Below are positions 1 through 7,682 of a stretch of DNA of 64,000 nt, piece after piece. The translations under genes were made by a program, and so were the position numbers. Source of the stretch: Spirochaetia bacterium (GTDB taxonomy: Bacteria > Spirochaetota > Spirochaetia > CAKZLE01); the NCBI GenBank assembly GCA_021736385.1, contig JAIPFY010000002.1, forward strand, positions 1-64,000. Direction: 5' to 3'. Position 1 is the first letter of the stretch; the number at the start of each line of letters is the position of its first letter. The notes under the pieces were generated by a model. That model was not told the origin of the DNA, ran no database searches, and worked only from the letters and a program-made list of their open reading frames with translations.

Positions 1-45
1 CCAACCTGTGGACTCTTCCAGCAGATATGTGGTATCGTTACTCAT
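1..45 (-). CDS. 5' end of an unidentified protein (cut by the window edge)
   Basis: An ATG on the minus strand at 45 opens a frame that stays open to the window edge (15 codons, beginning MSNDTTYLLEESTGW). A Shine-Dalgarno-like AAGAAGG lies about 7 bases upstream of the ATG, which supports a real start. Nothing can be said about function from 15 residues. It points the same way as the uridylyltransferase gene upstream of it, about 315 bases away, so it may be a separate transcription unit. Confidence 0.5.
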   Translation of the reverse strand, partial: MSNDTTYLLEESTGW

Positions 46-360
46 GAGCGGCCTTCTTTATTTGTTGTTTTGGTATTCACAAATATAGAAGATACCGCTC
101 TTTTTCGCTACCCATTACACGGAGAAAGTTTTAGACCCATTTTTTTTGGTGCATATGGGTAATGGCCAGGCGGTGAAAGACCGCTGCAGGTGGTAGTGTG
201 AGTGAGGAATTGTCAGCTTGATGCCAAGGGCGTAGTCACGAGGTTGGAGCTGGAGTGGCGATCACGTGCTGAACACCCAGCCGGGAGAGCGGTTCTCACG
301 CAGCCTGTTCTCTGGTTCGATGAGATCTTCTGTTCGTCTGTAGTGTCGTGGGTACTGACT
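46..360. other. Intergenic stretch without a recognised gene
   Basis: These 315 bases separate the uridylyltransferase stop from the start of the next leftward gene. Visible are an inverted repeat ACCCAT/ATGGGT around an eight-T run (about 151-177) and a small hairpin GCGGT/ACCGC near 171-185. Read on the minus strand, the first could be a weak terminator, but its loop is long and the U-tract poor. The short open frames here look like chance. Confidence 0.4.
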
Positions 361-1914
361 CTAAAGGTCTGAAAGGAACCTCTCAAGCGGCACCGGTTCC
401 CATCTGCCGTCCTGCAGGACCATGGCATAATCCTCTCGCATGATCCGATAGAACCCCGATTCCAGCGTACGGCTCACATCACAGAAATCCTGGTACTCTG
501 GATGCTGTTCGAGCAGATCCTCGACGATATGGGAAGCCTGTGTGGACATGATGGATTCAGAGAGCAGTTTTGCCGCCAGGAACCGTTCCTCTTTGTTCAC
601 TGCGATGATCGTCGGATGATCCATCAGGTCGATGATCTCCCAGGTGACCTGCTCTGCCTGTGCATAGATACCGGCATCTTTGTTCTGTTCACTGACACGA
701 AGGGGAAGCTGTTCTATGATATGATCACGCTCGGTGGTCAGGTAGCTCAGGCTGAACAGACCGGTCGCACAGTTGAAGAGGATCGGGATCCCTTGATCCT
801 CTGCCTCTGAGATCTCCCCCGGGTCGATCGCGACCCCGATATCCTTACAGGTGAGTGATGCATCCTCATGCGCTACGAGTACTCCCCCTTTGGTATCGAT
901 GGGAGTCTTATAGGCGAACTCGAAGGACCCGTCACAGCCGGTAAGCGCTGTGATGGCTATATGCAGGGGAGAAGGGGTGTTCCCGATATTATCGACATTG
1001 ATCAGATAGACGAACCGCTTCCCGCTCTCATAAAGATCCCGGTAGATATCCTGCAGGACATAGAAATTCTGACCGTGACCGCCGGGAAGTGCCAGCAGGT
1101 GATCGGGTTCCCCGTATGCATGCGTGAAGATACCTCGCCTCCCATCGGGCTGCCTGGGAGTGAATGCTGCTATGAGCGGCTGCATGGCTGTGGCCACCTC
1201 TGTGATATCAAAGCCGGAGTGATCTATCAGTTCTTTGAGGATCGGTGCGTGTCGATACTCCGTATAGGCTTGCAGCAGCTGATCATGGGTATACCCGCTG
1301 GTCATCTGGAACATCGGGATCGTGCAGTCTCTGCCGGTCGCCTTACGTGCCCGTATGCCGGAGAGCAGGAGTGAGCGCATCTTGAGCTCCAGGAATGAGT
1401 AGCCCGGTGTCCCATCGGGATTGATGTAGGCAGGGGTCAGGCCTTTTGCTCTGCCTGTACACAGTGGGGTGAGCAGATCGAACTCCTTCTCAATGAGTGA
1501 GAAGAGCGGTGGGTAGAACGATGAGTTCTTCTTGGTATCGATATAACTCGTTGCTGACCCGCCGTTGAGCACTCCGTATGCCACATAGGGCATGAGAAGC
1601 AGCCCGAGCTGTTCCAGAGCAGCCCTGCTCATATCGATGGTCCCGTCTGGACCGATCGTACTCATAGACGACAGGTCTATGTGCGTATCGATCCTGCTGA
1701 TGTTCTCTTCAGCGGTATCATAGGGAATAGAGAGCGTGATCTCCCCGGTACCGTCGATGATGTGGCGGCCGTCGATCACCGGGAATTCGTGCCGGGCTGA
1801 TCCCTCTTGATGGTCATCCTCCAGGGCACGGTCGTTGATCTGCTGCAGGATCTTCTCACTGAGGTTCCCGTCAATAGCATAGCGGTCATAGAGTTCTTTC
1901 ATGGGTTTGTTCAT
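361..1914 (-). CDS. UTP--sugar-1-phosphate uridylyltransferase (UDPGP family)
   Basis: The 517-residue product is expected to transfer UMP from UTP to a sugar 1-phosphate, most likely glucose 1-phosphate, giving UDP-glucose for glycan synthesis in the cytoplasm. It has a variant nucleotide-binding loop LNGGSATSY (residues 116-124), the segment GRAKGLTPAYINPDG (about 154-168), LPGGHGQ (about 278-284) and INVDNIGNT (about 306-314), all matching eukaryote-like UDPGP enzymes rather than short bacterial GalU. UDP-N-acetylglucosamine pyrophosphorylase is a related alternative; the exact sugar is not decided by sequence. The ATG has no Shine-Dalgarno site, and a promoter -10 box ends only 7 bases upstream, so the message is probably leaderless. 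Confidence 0.85.
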   Translation of the reverse strand: MNKPMKELYDRYAIDGNLSEKILQQINDRALEDDHQEGSARHEFPVIDGRHIIDGTGEITLSIPYDTAEENISRIDTHIDLSSMSTIGPDGTIDMSRAALEQLGLLLMPYVAYGVLNGGSATSYIDTKKNSSFYPPLFSLIEKEFDLLTPLCTGRAKGLTPAYINPDGTPGYSFLELKMRSLLLSGIRARKATGRDCTIPMFQMTSGYTHDQLLQAYTEYRHAPILKELIDHSGFDITEVATAMQPLIAAFTPRQPDGRRGIFTHAYGEPDHLLALPGGHGQNFYVLQDIYRDLYESGKRFVYLINVDNIGNTPSPLHIAITALTGCDGSFEFAYKTPIDTKGGVLVAHEDASLTCKDIGVAIDPGEISEAEDQGIPILFNCATGLFSLSYLTTERDHIIEQLPLRVSEQNKDAGIYAQAEQVTWEIIDLMDHPTIIAVNKEERFLAAKLLSESIMSTQASHIVEDLLEQHPEYQDFCDVSRTLESGFYRIMREDYAMVLQDGRWEPVPLERFLSDL

Positions 1915-1921
1915 ATATGAA

Positions 1922-1950
1922 ATAGTATCCTGTATGGTTGATGATGTAAA
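1922..1950 (-). promoter_or_regulatory. Promoter of the uridylyltransferase gene, leaderless arrangement
   Basis: On the minus strand TTTACA (1950-1945) is followed after 17 bases by TACTAT (1927-1922). Only 7 bases separate the -10 box from the ATG at 1914, so transcription should start at or next to the start codon. No ribosome-binding sequence could fit between. Confidence 0.55.
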
Positions 1951-1952
1951 CT

Positions 1953-1989
1953 AAAAAGATTGCTGCTGCTCATCTGGAAAGAGCAGCAG
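1953..1989 (-). terminator. Terminator-like hairpin upstream of the uridylyltransferase
   Basis: Perfect 9-bp arms CTGCTGCTC/GAGCAGCAG (1963-1971 and 1981-1989) with a 9-base loop are followed on the minus strand by a short U-tract (TTTTT, 1957-1953). It would stop leftward transcription coming from about 1990-2150, a stretch with no convincing protein. It may end a small RNA or stop antisense transcription from the divergent rpsF promoter region. Confidence 0.5.
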
Positions 1990-2149
1990 GGATGGGAGGA
2001 TGGGGTCTTCACTGGCATGCAGATGCCAATGACAGCCAGCAGTACGTCCGGAATCTGTAAGTTTATCCCTGTGCTGCAGCAGCTCGAGGGGGTGGGGAGG
2101 AACAGCCTGCGATACTCAGGGTAAAGCGCAGCTACCGGCTGAGACAAAC

Positions 2150-2178
2150 TTGACAGTGCCGGTGCATTATGGTAGGTT
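2150..2178 (+). promoter_or_regulatory. Promoter of the rpsF-ssb-rpsR-rplI operon
   Basis: A consensus TTGACA (2150-2155), 17-base spacer and TAGGTT (2173-2178) form a strong sigma70-type promoter. The predicted start near 2185 gives a leader of roughly 45 bases before rpsF, which contains the hairpin described next. Confidence 0.75.
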
Positions 2179-2185
2179 ACCCTGA

Positions 2186-2227
2186 CCTCTTTATCCGCGT
2201 ATGCGGATCAATTAGTCCGTAAGGAGG
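2186..2227 (+). promoter_or_regulatory. Probable S6:S18-binding leader of rpsF
   Basis: The leader folds into an upper hairpin ATCCGC/GCGGAT (2193-2198, 2203-2208), then a 3'-side bulge containing CCG (2217-2219), then a lower stem in which CCTC (2186-2189) pairs with GAGG (2224-2227) of the Shine-Dalgarno sequence. This layout resembles the published S6:S18 autoregulatory motif, in which the protein pair binds a bulge with a conserved CCG and occludes the ribosome site. The match was made by eye only. Confidence 0.5.
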
Positions 2228-2231
2228 AGTT

Positions 2232-2513
2232 ATGAGAACATATGAATTTACAGTGATCTTCAAACCAAATGATGAAGAGACCGCTCAAGGTAAAGAAGTA
2301 GTCAAGAATGAGTTTGAAGCGAATGGGGTGAAGATAGTCAAGGAAGATGATCTTGGTATCAAATTTCTTGCATATCCCATCAAGAAGACTGATAAAGGAC
2401 ATTACATGTATTTCGAACTCGAAGCCGAACCAGAAACAATCACAGTTCTGGATCGTGCCTTCAAGTTGTCTACACCTGTCCTGAAATTCTTATTTGTCAA
2501 GAAAGAGAAATAA
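2232..2513 (+). CDS. rpsF: 30S ribosomal protein bS6
   Basis: The 93-residue protein begins MRTYEFTVIFKP and shows the typical S6 ferredoxin-like pattern, including GIKFLAYPIKK and the FEL beta strand. It binds 16S rRNA together with S18 in the platform of the small subunit. An AAGGAGGAG site lies 4-10 bases before the ATG. It is the first gene of the operon, and with S18 it probably represses its own message through the leader hairpin. Confidence 0.96.
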   Translation: MRTYEFTVIFKPNDEETAQGKEVVKNEFEANGVKIVKEDDLGIKFLAYPIKKTDKGHYMYFELEAEPETITVLDRAFKLSTPVLKFLFVKKEK

Positions 2514-2537
2514 TACAAATACACATGGAGCAACCCT

Positions 2538-3008
2538 ATGGCTAATGATATTAACATGGTCGTCCTTGTTGGAAGGTTAACACGAGATCCCGAGATGCGT
2601 TATACAAGTACAGGATTAGCCCTGTGCAGATTCTCCCTAGCTGTCAATAGAAAGAAGAGGTCAGGCGACAACTGGGTAGATGAAGTGAGTTTTGTAGACG
2701 TATCGATCTGGGGCCGTCAGGCCGAGGCATTGAATAACTATCTGAACAAAGGTAAACAGGTCGCCGTACAAGGTGAACTGAGACAGAGCAGATGGGAACA
2801 GGACGGACAGAAAAGAAGCCGCATCGAGGTAGTTGCAAACAATGTTCAGTTACTGGGGGACCCTTCTTCGCAGAGCGGAGGAGCAAGGCCTGCTCAGCCG
2901 AGCAGCAAACCTGCTTATAACCGACAGCCTGCTGCAAACAGTTATGCACAGAAACCGCAGAACGACTATGCAGGACCTGAAGGTTTTGATGATGACATCC
3001 CCTTTTGA
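2538..3008 (+). CDS. ssb: Single-stranded DNA-binding protein
   Basis: The 156-residue product has an N-terminal OB fold (residues 1-107: VVLVGRLTRDPEMRYTSTG, FVDVSIWGRQAEAL, GKQVAVQGEL), a Gly/Ala/Gln/Pro-rich linker and the acidic tip DDDIPF that recruits replication and repair partners. It coats single-stranded DNA as a tetramer. Its place between rpsF and rpsR is the standard bacterial order, and DnaB is encoded at the end of the same cluster. Confidence 0.96.
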   Translation: MANDINMVVLVGRLTRDPEMRYTSTGLALCRFSLAVNRKKRSGDNWVDEVSFVDVSIWGRQAEALNNYLNKGKQVAVQGELRQSRWEQDGQKRSRIEVVANNVQLLGDPSSQSGGARPAQPSSKPAYNRQPAANSYAQKPQNDYAGPEGFDDDIPF

Positions 3009-3038
3009 TGAGAACGAATGAGACAAGGAGATAAAACA

Positions 3039-3353
3039 ATGAGCGAAGATACACGATCCACCGGGAGTGAGGGCGGTCAGAGACCTGATGGCCAGCGTAG
3101 AGAATACCGTAAACGACCTGCTGGCGGAGCCGGCGGAAGAAGAAATATGTTTCGAAGAAAAGTCTGCAGATTCTGTACCCAGAACCTGAAAGCAGACTAC
3201 AAGTCCCCTGATACGCTGCGAAGATTCGTTACCGATCGTGGTAAGATCCTTCCCAGCAGGATCACCGGTACCTGTGCAAAACATCAGCGAGCGCTCACTC
3301 GAGAGATCAAGCGAGCACGAGTACTTGCATATCTGCCATACGAAAAGAAATAG
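3039..3353 (+). CDS. rpsR: 30S ribosomal protein bS18
   Basis: This is the S6 partner in the small subunit. The conserved core is [52 protein letters not shown] in two readable blocks, with cysteines that in some S18 proteins bind zinc. I place the start at the ATG at 3039 (MSEDTRS) because AAGGAG lies 8 bases before it; an in-frame ATG at 3018 has no such site. The product is 104 residues, longer than the usual 75-80 because of a basic, Gly/Arg-rich N-terminal extension of about 35 residues. Confidence 0.94.
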   Translation: MSEDTRSTGSEGGQRPDGQRREYRKRPAGGAGGRRNMFRRKVCRFCTQNLKADYKSPDTLRRFVTDRGKILPSRITGTCAKHQRALTREIKRARVLAYLPYEKK

Positions 3354-3367
3354 ATATTGAGACGAGC

Positions 3368-4351
3368 ATGAAGATCGAACAGACAGAGGGGACGGAACTG
3401 ATAGCTGCAATAGCGGCGTCAGTGATACTGTATCAGTTTGACATGGTGTTCTTTCTGTTCATTGTTCCATTGAACATCCTGGCGATGAGAAGGTCTCAGA
3501 AGATCTATCTCACAGCTGTGGGTACTGTTCTGGCAGCTGTCACGACGCAGGAACTGATACGGTTCGGCAGTCTGGGGCTTTCAGGACAGGGGAATCTGCT
3601 GCTGGCGATCGGCCTGTTCGGACCGCTGTCCCTGCTTGCAGGCAGTGCCCTGTATTTCAGTATCGATGAGCAGGTTCGCAGGCTCTACAGGTTCTTTGCA
3701 GGTGTCGCCCTGCCGGCGATCGTCGGAGCGGTACTGGTACTGGTCTATGAAGGCGGAAGTGCCTCTGCGATCTTTACCCGGGACCTGATCAGGCAGCAGC
3801 TTGAGCTGCTGTTCCAGACCGGCGCACAGCTCGGCTATGGTGAATATGTCAGTGCGATAAGCCCTGACATGTTCTACGATATAGTGTTTGCTGTGGTGAT
3901 ACGGTGCATACTTCCGGGGATAGCGATCCAGCTCGGGGCTTCAGTGGCCCTGACTGATCGAATACTCGGACGCAGGAGTAGGGAGTATCGGTTCGAGCTC
4001 AGCCATTTCAGGTTTCCTGAGGTGATGCTCTGGCCGTTTCTTGTCTCCTGGGCGGTTGTACTGCTTTCAGCATTCGCCGATCTTGGACTACTCGGGGTGA
4101 TCGGTTGGAACCTGGGGCTGTTCTTTGGCTTATGGTACTTCATTCAGGGGATGTCCATCTTGGCATCGCTCCTGAAGAGTCGGAACCTTCGGTTCTCAGC
4201 ACTGTCTGCAGCCATCTGGCTGCTGGTCATCCTGCTGGTACCCGGAGTCAATCTTATGGTTCTACTGGGGATGCCCCTGTTGGGCATATCGGAAATATGG
4301 ATACGTTATAGAGATGTAAGAAAGGAGAATTCTTATGAAAATAATTCTTAA
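3368..4351 (+). CDS. DUF2232-type polytopic membrane protein
   Basis: The 327-residue product is almost entirely hydrophobic, with about eight predicted membrane spans and no catalytic motif that I recognise. Its size, topology and position between rpsR and rplI match the DUF2232 (YybS-like) family found in that place in Firmicutes and spirochaetes. The function of the family is not established. Its last 17 bases overlap the start of rplI in another frame, which suggests translational coupling. Confidence 0.7.
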   Translation: MKIEQTEGTELIAAIAASVILYQFDMVFFLFIVPLNILAMRRSQKIYLTAVGTVLAAVTTQELIRFGSLGLSGQGNLLLAIGLFGPLSLLAGSALYFSIDEQVRRLYRFFAGVALPAIVGAVLVLVYEGGSASAIFTRDLIRQQLELLFQTGAQLGYGEYVSAISPDMFYDIVFAVVIRCILPGIAIQLGASVALTDRILGRRSREYRFELSHFRFPEVMLWPFLVSWAVVLLSAFADLGLLGVIGWNLGLFFGLWYFIQGMSILASLLKSRNLRFSALSAAIWLLVILLVPGVNLMVLLGMPLLGISEIWIRYRDVRKENSYENNS

Positions 4352-4889
4352 CCAGGATGTATATAATCTTGGAGAAGAGGGCGATGTATGCGAAGTAGCC
4401 AACGGCTACGCACGCAACTTCCTGATCCCTCAAGGTTTTGCCGTTATCTGCAACAACGCTAATCTTGCATTGTTCAAGAGCAAGGCAACGGTGATCAATA
4501 AACGAAAAGAAGAGAAGCGAAAAGCTGCATTGTCACAGAAGGAACAGATCGATGGCAAGGAAGTGACGATCGTCATGAATGCCGGAGATTCAGGAAGACT
4601 GTTCGGTGCGGTCACCAACCAGACTATCGCAGATGCTATGGCTAAAGAGGGAATACAGATCGACAAGAAGCGGATCGATGTTCCTTCACATACGATCAAG
4701 ATGGTAGGTTCATTCCCCGTACTGGTCAAACTGTATGAGAAGGAATCTGCTACGATCACTGTCACGGTCATCAGCGAGAAAGCCGCCGCCGCCGCTGCCG
4801 CTGCTGCCGCTGCACCTGCTGAGCAGGCTGCTGCCCCGAGCGAAGAGGCTCCTGCTGCAGAAGAAGAAGAGACTTCAAGCGAAGCGTAA
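4335..4889 (+). CDS. rplI: 50S ribosomal protein bL9 with alanine-rich tail
   Basis: The N-terminal domain (MKIILNQDVYNLGEEGDVCEV, then NGYARNFLIPQG) and the long connecting helix are typical of L9, which binds 23S rRNA near the L1 stalk. The family usually ends near residue 150. Here about 35 extra residues follow, with a run of about eleven alanines and then an Ala/Glu/Pro-rich acidic end. An AAAGGAGAA site precedes the ATG inside the upstream membrane-protein gene. Confidence 0.95.
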   Translation: MKIILNQDVYNLGEEGDVCEVANGYARNFLIPQGFAVICNNANLALFKSKATVINKRKEEKRKAALSQKEQIDGKEVTIVMNAGDSGRLFGAVTNQTIADAMAKEGIQIDKKRIDVPSHTIKMVGSFPVLVKLYEKESATITVTVISEKAAAAAAAAAAAPAEQAAAPSEEAPAAEEEETSSEA

Positions 4890-4901
4890 CGTGTACGCTG
4901 C

Positions 4902-4928
4902 TGTCATGCAGCACTATGCTGCATGACA
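4902..4928 (+). other. Perfect 12-bp inverted repeat between rplI and dnaB
   Basis: Arms TGTCATGCAGCA (4902-4913) and TGCTGCATGACA (4917-4928) match completely around a 3-base loop. No T-tract follows, so it is not a classical terminator. It sits just before the Shine-Dalgarno site of dnaB and could act as an mRNA processing or stability element between ribosomal-protein and helicase expression. Confidence 0.7.
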
Positions 4929-4940
4929 GAAAGGATCCAT

Positions 4941-6290
4941 ATGTCCACTTCTGAGATGTTTGGCAATATACCGCCGCACAATAAGGATGCTGAACGTGCA
5001 GTGATCGGTGCCACACTGATCGATCAGGAAGCTGCACCTACAGCTCTGGAGTTCCTTCGGGCAAAAGACTTCTATGTCAAAGCCCATTCCATCATATTCA
5101 CAGCAGTCGAATATCTGTCAAACAGTGGTGAAGTCATAGACTTGATCACCATGACTGAAGAACTCAAACGGACCGGGATGCTTGAATCCTGCGGAGGGGT
5201 ATCCTATATCGCCTCCCTCACCTCCGATGTTCCCACGACCGCGAACATCGCTTTCTATGCTAAGATCGTCAGTGGACTGAGTATCCGAAGACAGCTGCTC
5301 AAGATCTCCAATGAGCTCATAGCCAAAGCCTATGATGAATCTGAAGATACTCAGGAACTGCTCGCTGATGCTGAGAAGAAGATCTTCGACATCACCGATG
5401 CAAGCAGTACGACCGGCAGTTATATGGCCGCGAGTGAGATCGTCAAAGATGCTGTGGATATGATCGAGAAACTCTACCACTCCGGAGGAGACTATTCCGG
5501 GGTGCCCAGTGGTTTCCCAGAGCTCGATAATCATACCAGCGGGTTCCAGAACTCTGAGTTCATCATCATCGGTGCCAGACCGTCGGTCGGGAAGACTGCG
5601 TTCGCTCTGACGATGGCCTCCAACATCGCTGTGCGAAAGAATATTCCGGTAGGGTTCTTCACCCTCGAGATGTCGGGTAAGTCCTTGATGCAGCGGCTGT
5701 TCTCAGCAGAAGCGCGTATCGATTCAAAGAAACTTCGAAGTGGTATGCTCAAACACTCAGATTTCACCAAACTCACCGAGGCCGCAGGGCGCCTCTATGA
5801 AGCTCCTCTGTATATTGAAGATACACCGAATATAAAGCTGCTCGATCTGCGTGCCAAAGCCAGAAGGATGAAGAAGAATGAAGATATCAAGATCATCTTC
5901 ATCGACTATATCGGCCTGATCGAATCTGACCAGAAGGGGAACATCCCCAGACATGAACAGGTCGCAGAGATCTCCCGTTCACTGAAAGCGCTCGCTCGAG
6001 AGCTTGATATACCGATCGTATGTCTTTCACAGGTCGGTAGACAGTCAGAAGGGAAGGAGCCGACTCTGGCAGATCTGCGTGAGTCAGGATCGATCGAACA
6101 GGATGCTGATGTGGTGATGTTCATACATAAGAAGCGCGATACCGAGAAAGATATCGCAGAAGAGAACAAGGCAGTGATCGACACCGATATCATCCTTGCA
6201 AAACAGCGTAACGGTCCTATCGGGACCGTGAGACTGGGATTCGTACCGCGCTATACCAAGTTCGAATCACTCACCCGCGAACCTCAGTGA
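4941..6290 (+). CDS. dnaB: Replicative DNA helicase DnaB
   Basis: The product unwinds the replication fork as a hexamer. It has the N-terminal DnaB domain (PPHNKDAERAVIGA, residues about 11-24), a linker, and a RecA-like C-terminal domain with Walker A GARPSVGKTAFAL and Walker B IIFIDYIGLI, followed by the DLRESGSIEQDADVVMFIHR-like block. I start it at the ATG at 4941 (MSTSEMFGNIPP), which has AGAAAGGA 5 bases upstream; an in-frame ATG at 4923 lies inside a hairpin arm and has no ribosome site. The resulting length of 449 residues is normal. Confidence 0.95.
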   Translation: MSTSEMFGNIPPHNKDAERAVIGATLIDQEAAPTALEFLRAKDFYVKAHSIIFTAVEYLSNSGEVIDLITMTEELKRTGMLESCGGVSYIASLTSDVPTTANIAFYAKIVSGLSIRRQLLKISNELIAKAYDESEDTQELLADAEKKIFDITDASSTTGSYMAASEIVKDAVDMIEKLYHSGGDYSGVPSGFPELDNHTSGFQNSEFIIIGARPSVGKTAFALTMASNIAVRKNIPVGFFTLEMSGKSLMQRLFSAEARIDSKKLRSGMLKHSDFTKLTEAAGRLYEAPLYIEDTPNIKLLDLRAKARRMKKNEDIKIIFIDYIGLIESDQKGNIPRHEQVAEISRSLKALARELDIPIVCLSQVGRQSEGKEPTLADLRESGSIEQDADVVMFIHKKRDTEKDIAEENKAVIDTDIILAKQRNGPIGTVRLGFVPRYTKFESLTREPQ

Positions 6291-6308
6291 CCCGAGCCGA
6301 TTCTGTTC

Positions 6309-7682
6309 TCACCTGATGAAGTAGCGTACATCATTGAACAGAGTCAGGACCATGATAGTCACCAATATACCGAAACCAATGATCTGCAGACGGTAATAGC
6401 TCTGCGGTGATATCTCTTTATGCAGGATGATCTCTGCGATCGATACCATGATCTGCCCACCGTCAAGAGCGGGGATGGGCAGCAGGTTGGCGAACCCGAG
6501 TGCCACACTGATGAAGGCAAGCAGCTGGAACACCGTAGTGATCCCGGTCAAAAATCCGAAGGAGAAACTCTGCGATGCCGCGTTCCCTACCAGATAGGTG
6601 ATCTTGAGCGGGCCCGAGAGTGATTCACTCAGATCGAGACCTTGAAAGATCAGTGAGATACTGTGAAAAGCGAGTGTGAAGGTATTCCAGGTCTCAGATA
6701 TCCCCTTGGAGAAGGCTTCTACCGCGGAGTAGTCCGGTGTTCTGACCGTGAGTGGTGCGAATCCTGCATTGAAGACCGGCTGGCCCTCGTTCGAATACTC
6801 CATCGGCACCTCGAACGAAGTGCGGCTGCTGTTGCGTTCGACAGTCAGGGTATAGCTGCTGTGACCGCTGTAGCTCTGCAGATAGGAGAACAGATCGATC
6901 GCATGGGCGACCGGTCGATCATTGATCGAGATGATCCGGTCTCCCGGGGCCAACTCACTGCTGAGCAGCAGTGAATCATCGGGGATCGTATCGATGACCG
7001 GGTCGATCCAGGCAGCTATGCCGATGACCCCTGCACCGGTCTTCTTGTTCAGCTCCGGTGAGATCTCACTGCGAACGGTCCGTCCCTCATGGATGAATTC
7101 GATCGGTATGGTATCTCCGGATCTGCCGATCAGGATTTCCTGGAGATCGGAGAAATGGGCGACGGGTCTCTCATCGATGGAGATGATCTGATCCCCTGTG
7201 GATAGCCCTGCAGCTTCGGCAGGGCTGATCTGTTCAGATACCCCGTAGACAGACGGATAGTCACTTCCGATGATGATCTTGTTGGAGAATGTCTGATACT
7301 CATAGCCGATCGACCATACGAGAGCGAACAGCACGATGGCAAAGAGCACATTGAACGCAGGTCCGGCAAGATAGGTGAGGATGCGTTTGAACGGAGAGAC
7401 CGAGAAGAGTGAGCCCTCAGAGTAGGGGAAGCTGGGCAGCCGCTGATCGATGGCCTGTTTGAACTCATGCTCGCCTTTCATGCGGCAGTATCCGCCGATA
7501 GGCAGTGCATTGATCCTGTACTCCGTGCCGCCGTGCACCACTCCTGCGAGTTTTGGCCCCATGCCGATGGCAAACGCCTCGACTTCGATATGGACGGCCT
7601 TGGCAATGAGGAAATGCCCGAGTTCGTGAACGAACACCACGATACCAAGGCCTAAGAGACCGAATACGATGATTAATAGCAT
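6309..7682 (-). CDS. rseP: Site-2 (RIP) membrane metalloprotease RseP
   Basis: This 457-residue inner-membrane protease carries the zinc motif HELGH (residues 19-23) in the first membrane span and the second active-site motif LLPIPALDGG (400-409) near the C-terminus. Two PDZ-like segments lie between (SISPAEAAGLSTGDQIISIDERPV and SSELAPGDRIISINDRPV). Family members cleave transmembrane regulators or signal-peptide remnants. It is the last gene of the uppS-cdsA-dxr-rseP group, a common bacterial order, and its ATG overlaps the end of dxr. Confidence 0.93.
   Translation of the reverse strand: MLLIIVFGLLGLGIVVFVHELGHFLIAKAVHIEVEAFAIGMGPKLAGVVHGGTEYRINALPIGGYCRMKGEHEFKQAIDQRLPSFPYSEGSLFSVSPFKRILTYLAGPAFNVLFAIVLFALVWSIGYEYQTFSNKIIIGSDYPSVYGVSEQISPAEAAGLSTGDQIISIDERPVAHFSDLQEILIGRSGDTIPIEFIHEGRTVRSEISPELNKKTGAGVIGIAAWIDPVIDTIPDDSLLLSSELAPGDRIISINDRPVAHAIDLFSYLQSYSGHSSYTLTVERNSSRTSFEVPMEYSNEGQPVFNAGFAPLTVRTPDYSAVEAFSKGISETWNTFTLAFHSISLIFQGLDLSESLSGPLKITYLVGNAASQSFSFGFLTGITTVFQLLAFISVALGFANLLPIPALDGGQIMVSIAEIILHKEISPQSYYRLQIIGFGILVTIMVLTLFNDVRYFIR

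Noticed and set aside
1911..2147. 78-codon leftward open frame between the uridylyltransferase and rpsF
   Set aside because: No ribosome site, atypical composition, and it runs through a terminator-like hairpin; more likely non-coding.
1990..2150. 4.5S RNA, 6S RNA or RNase P RNA in the gap before rpsF
   Set aside because: None of the conserved blocks (for example the SRP GGAAGG/AGCA loop or the RNase P GAAAGTCCGGGC block) is present on either strand.
2644..3410. Long antisense frames over ssb and rpsR
   Set aside because: They are shadows of well-recognised genes on the plus strand.
4771..4840. GCC/GCT-rich stretch as a microsatellite or phase-variable repeat
   Set aside because: The codons are mixed rather than an exact repeat, and length changes by triplets would not shift the frame.
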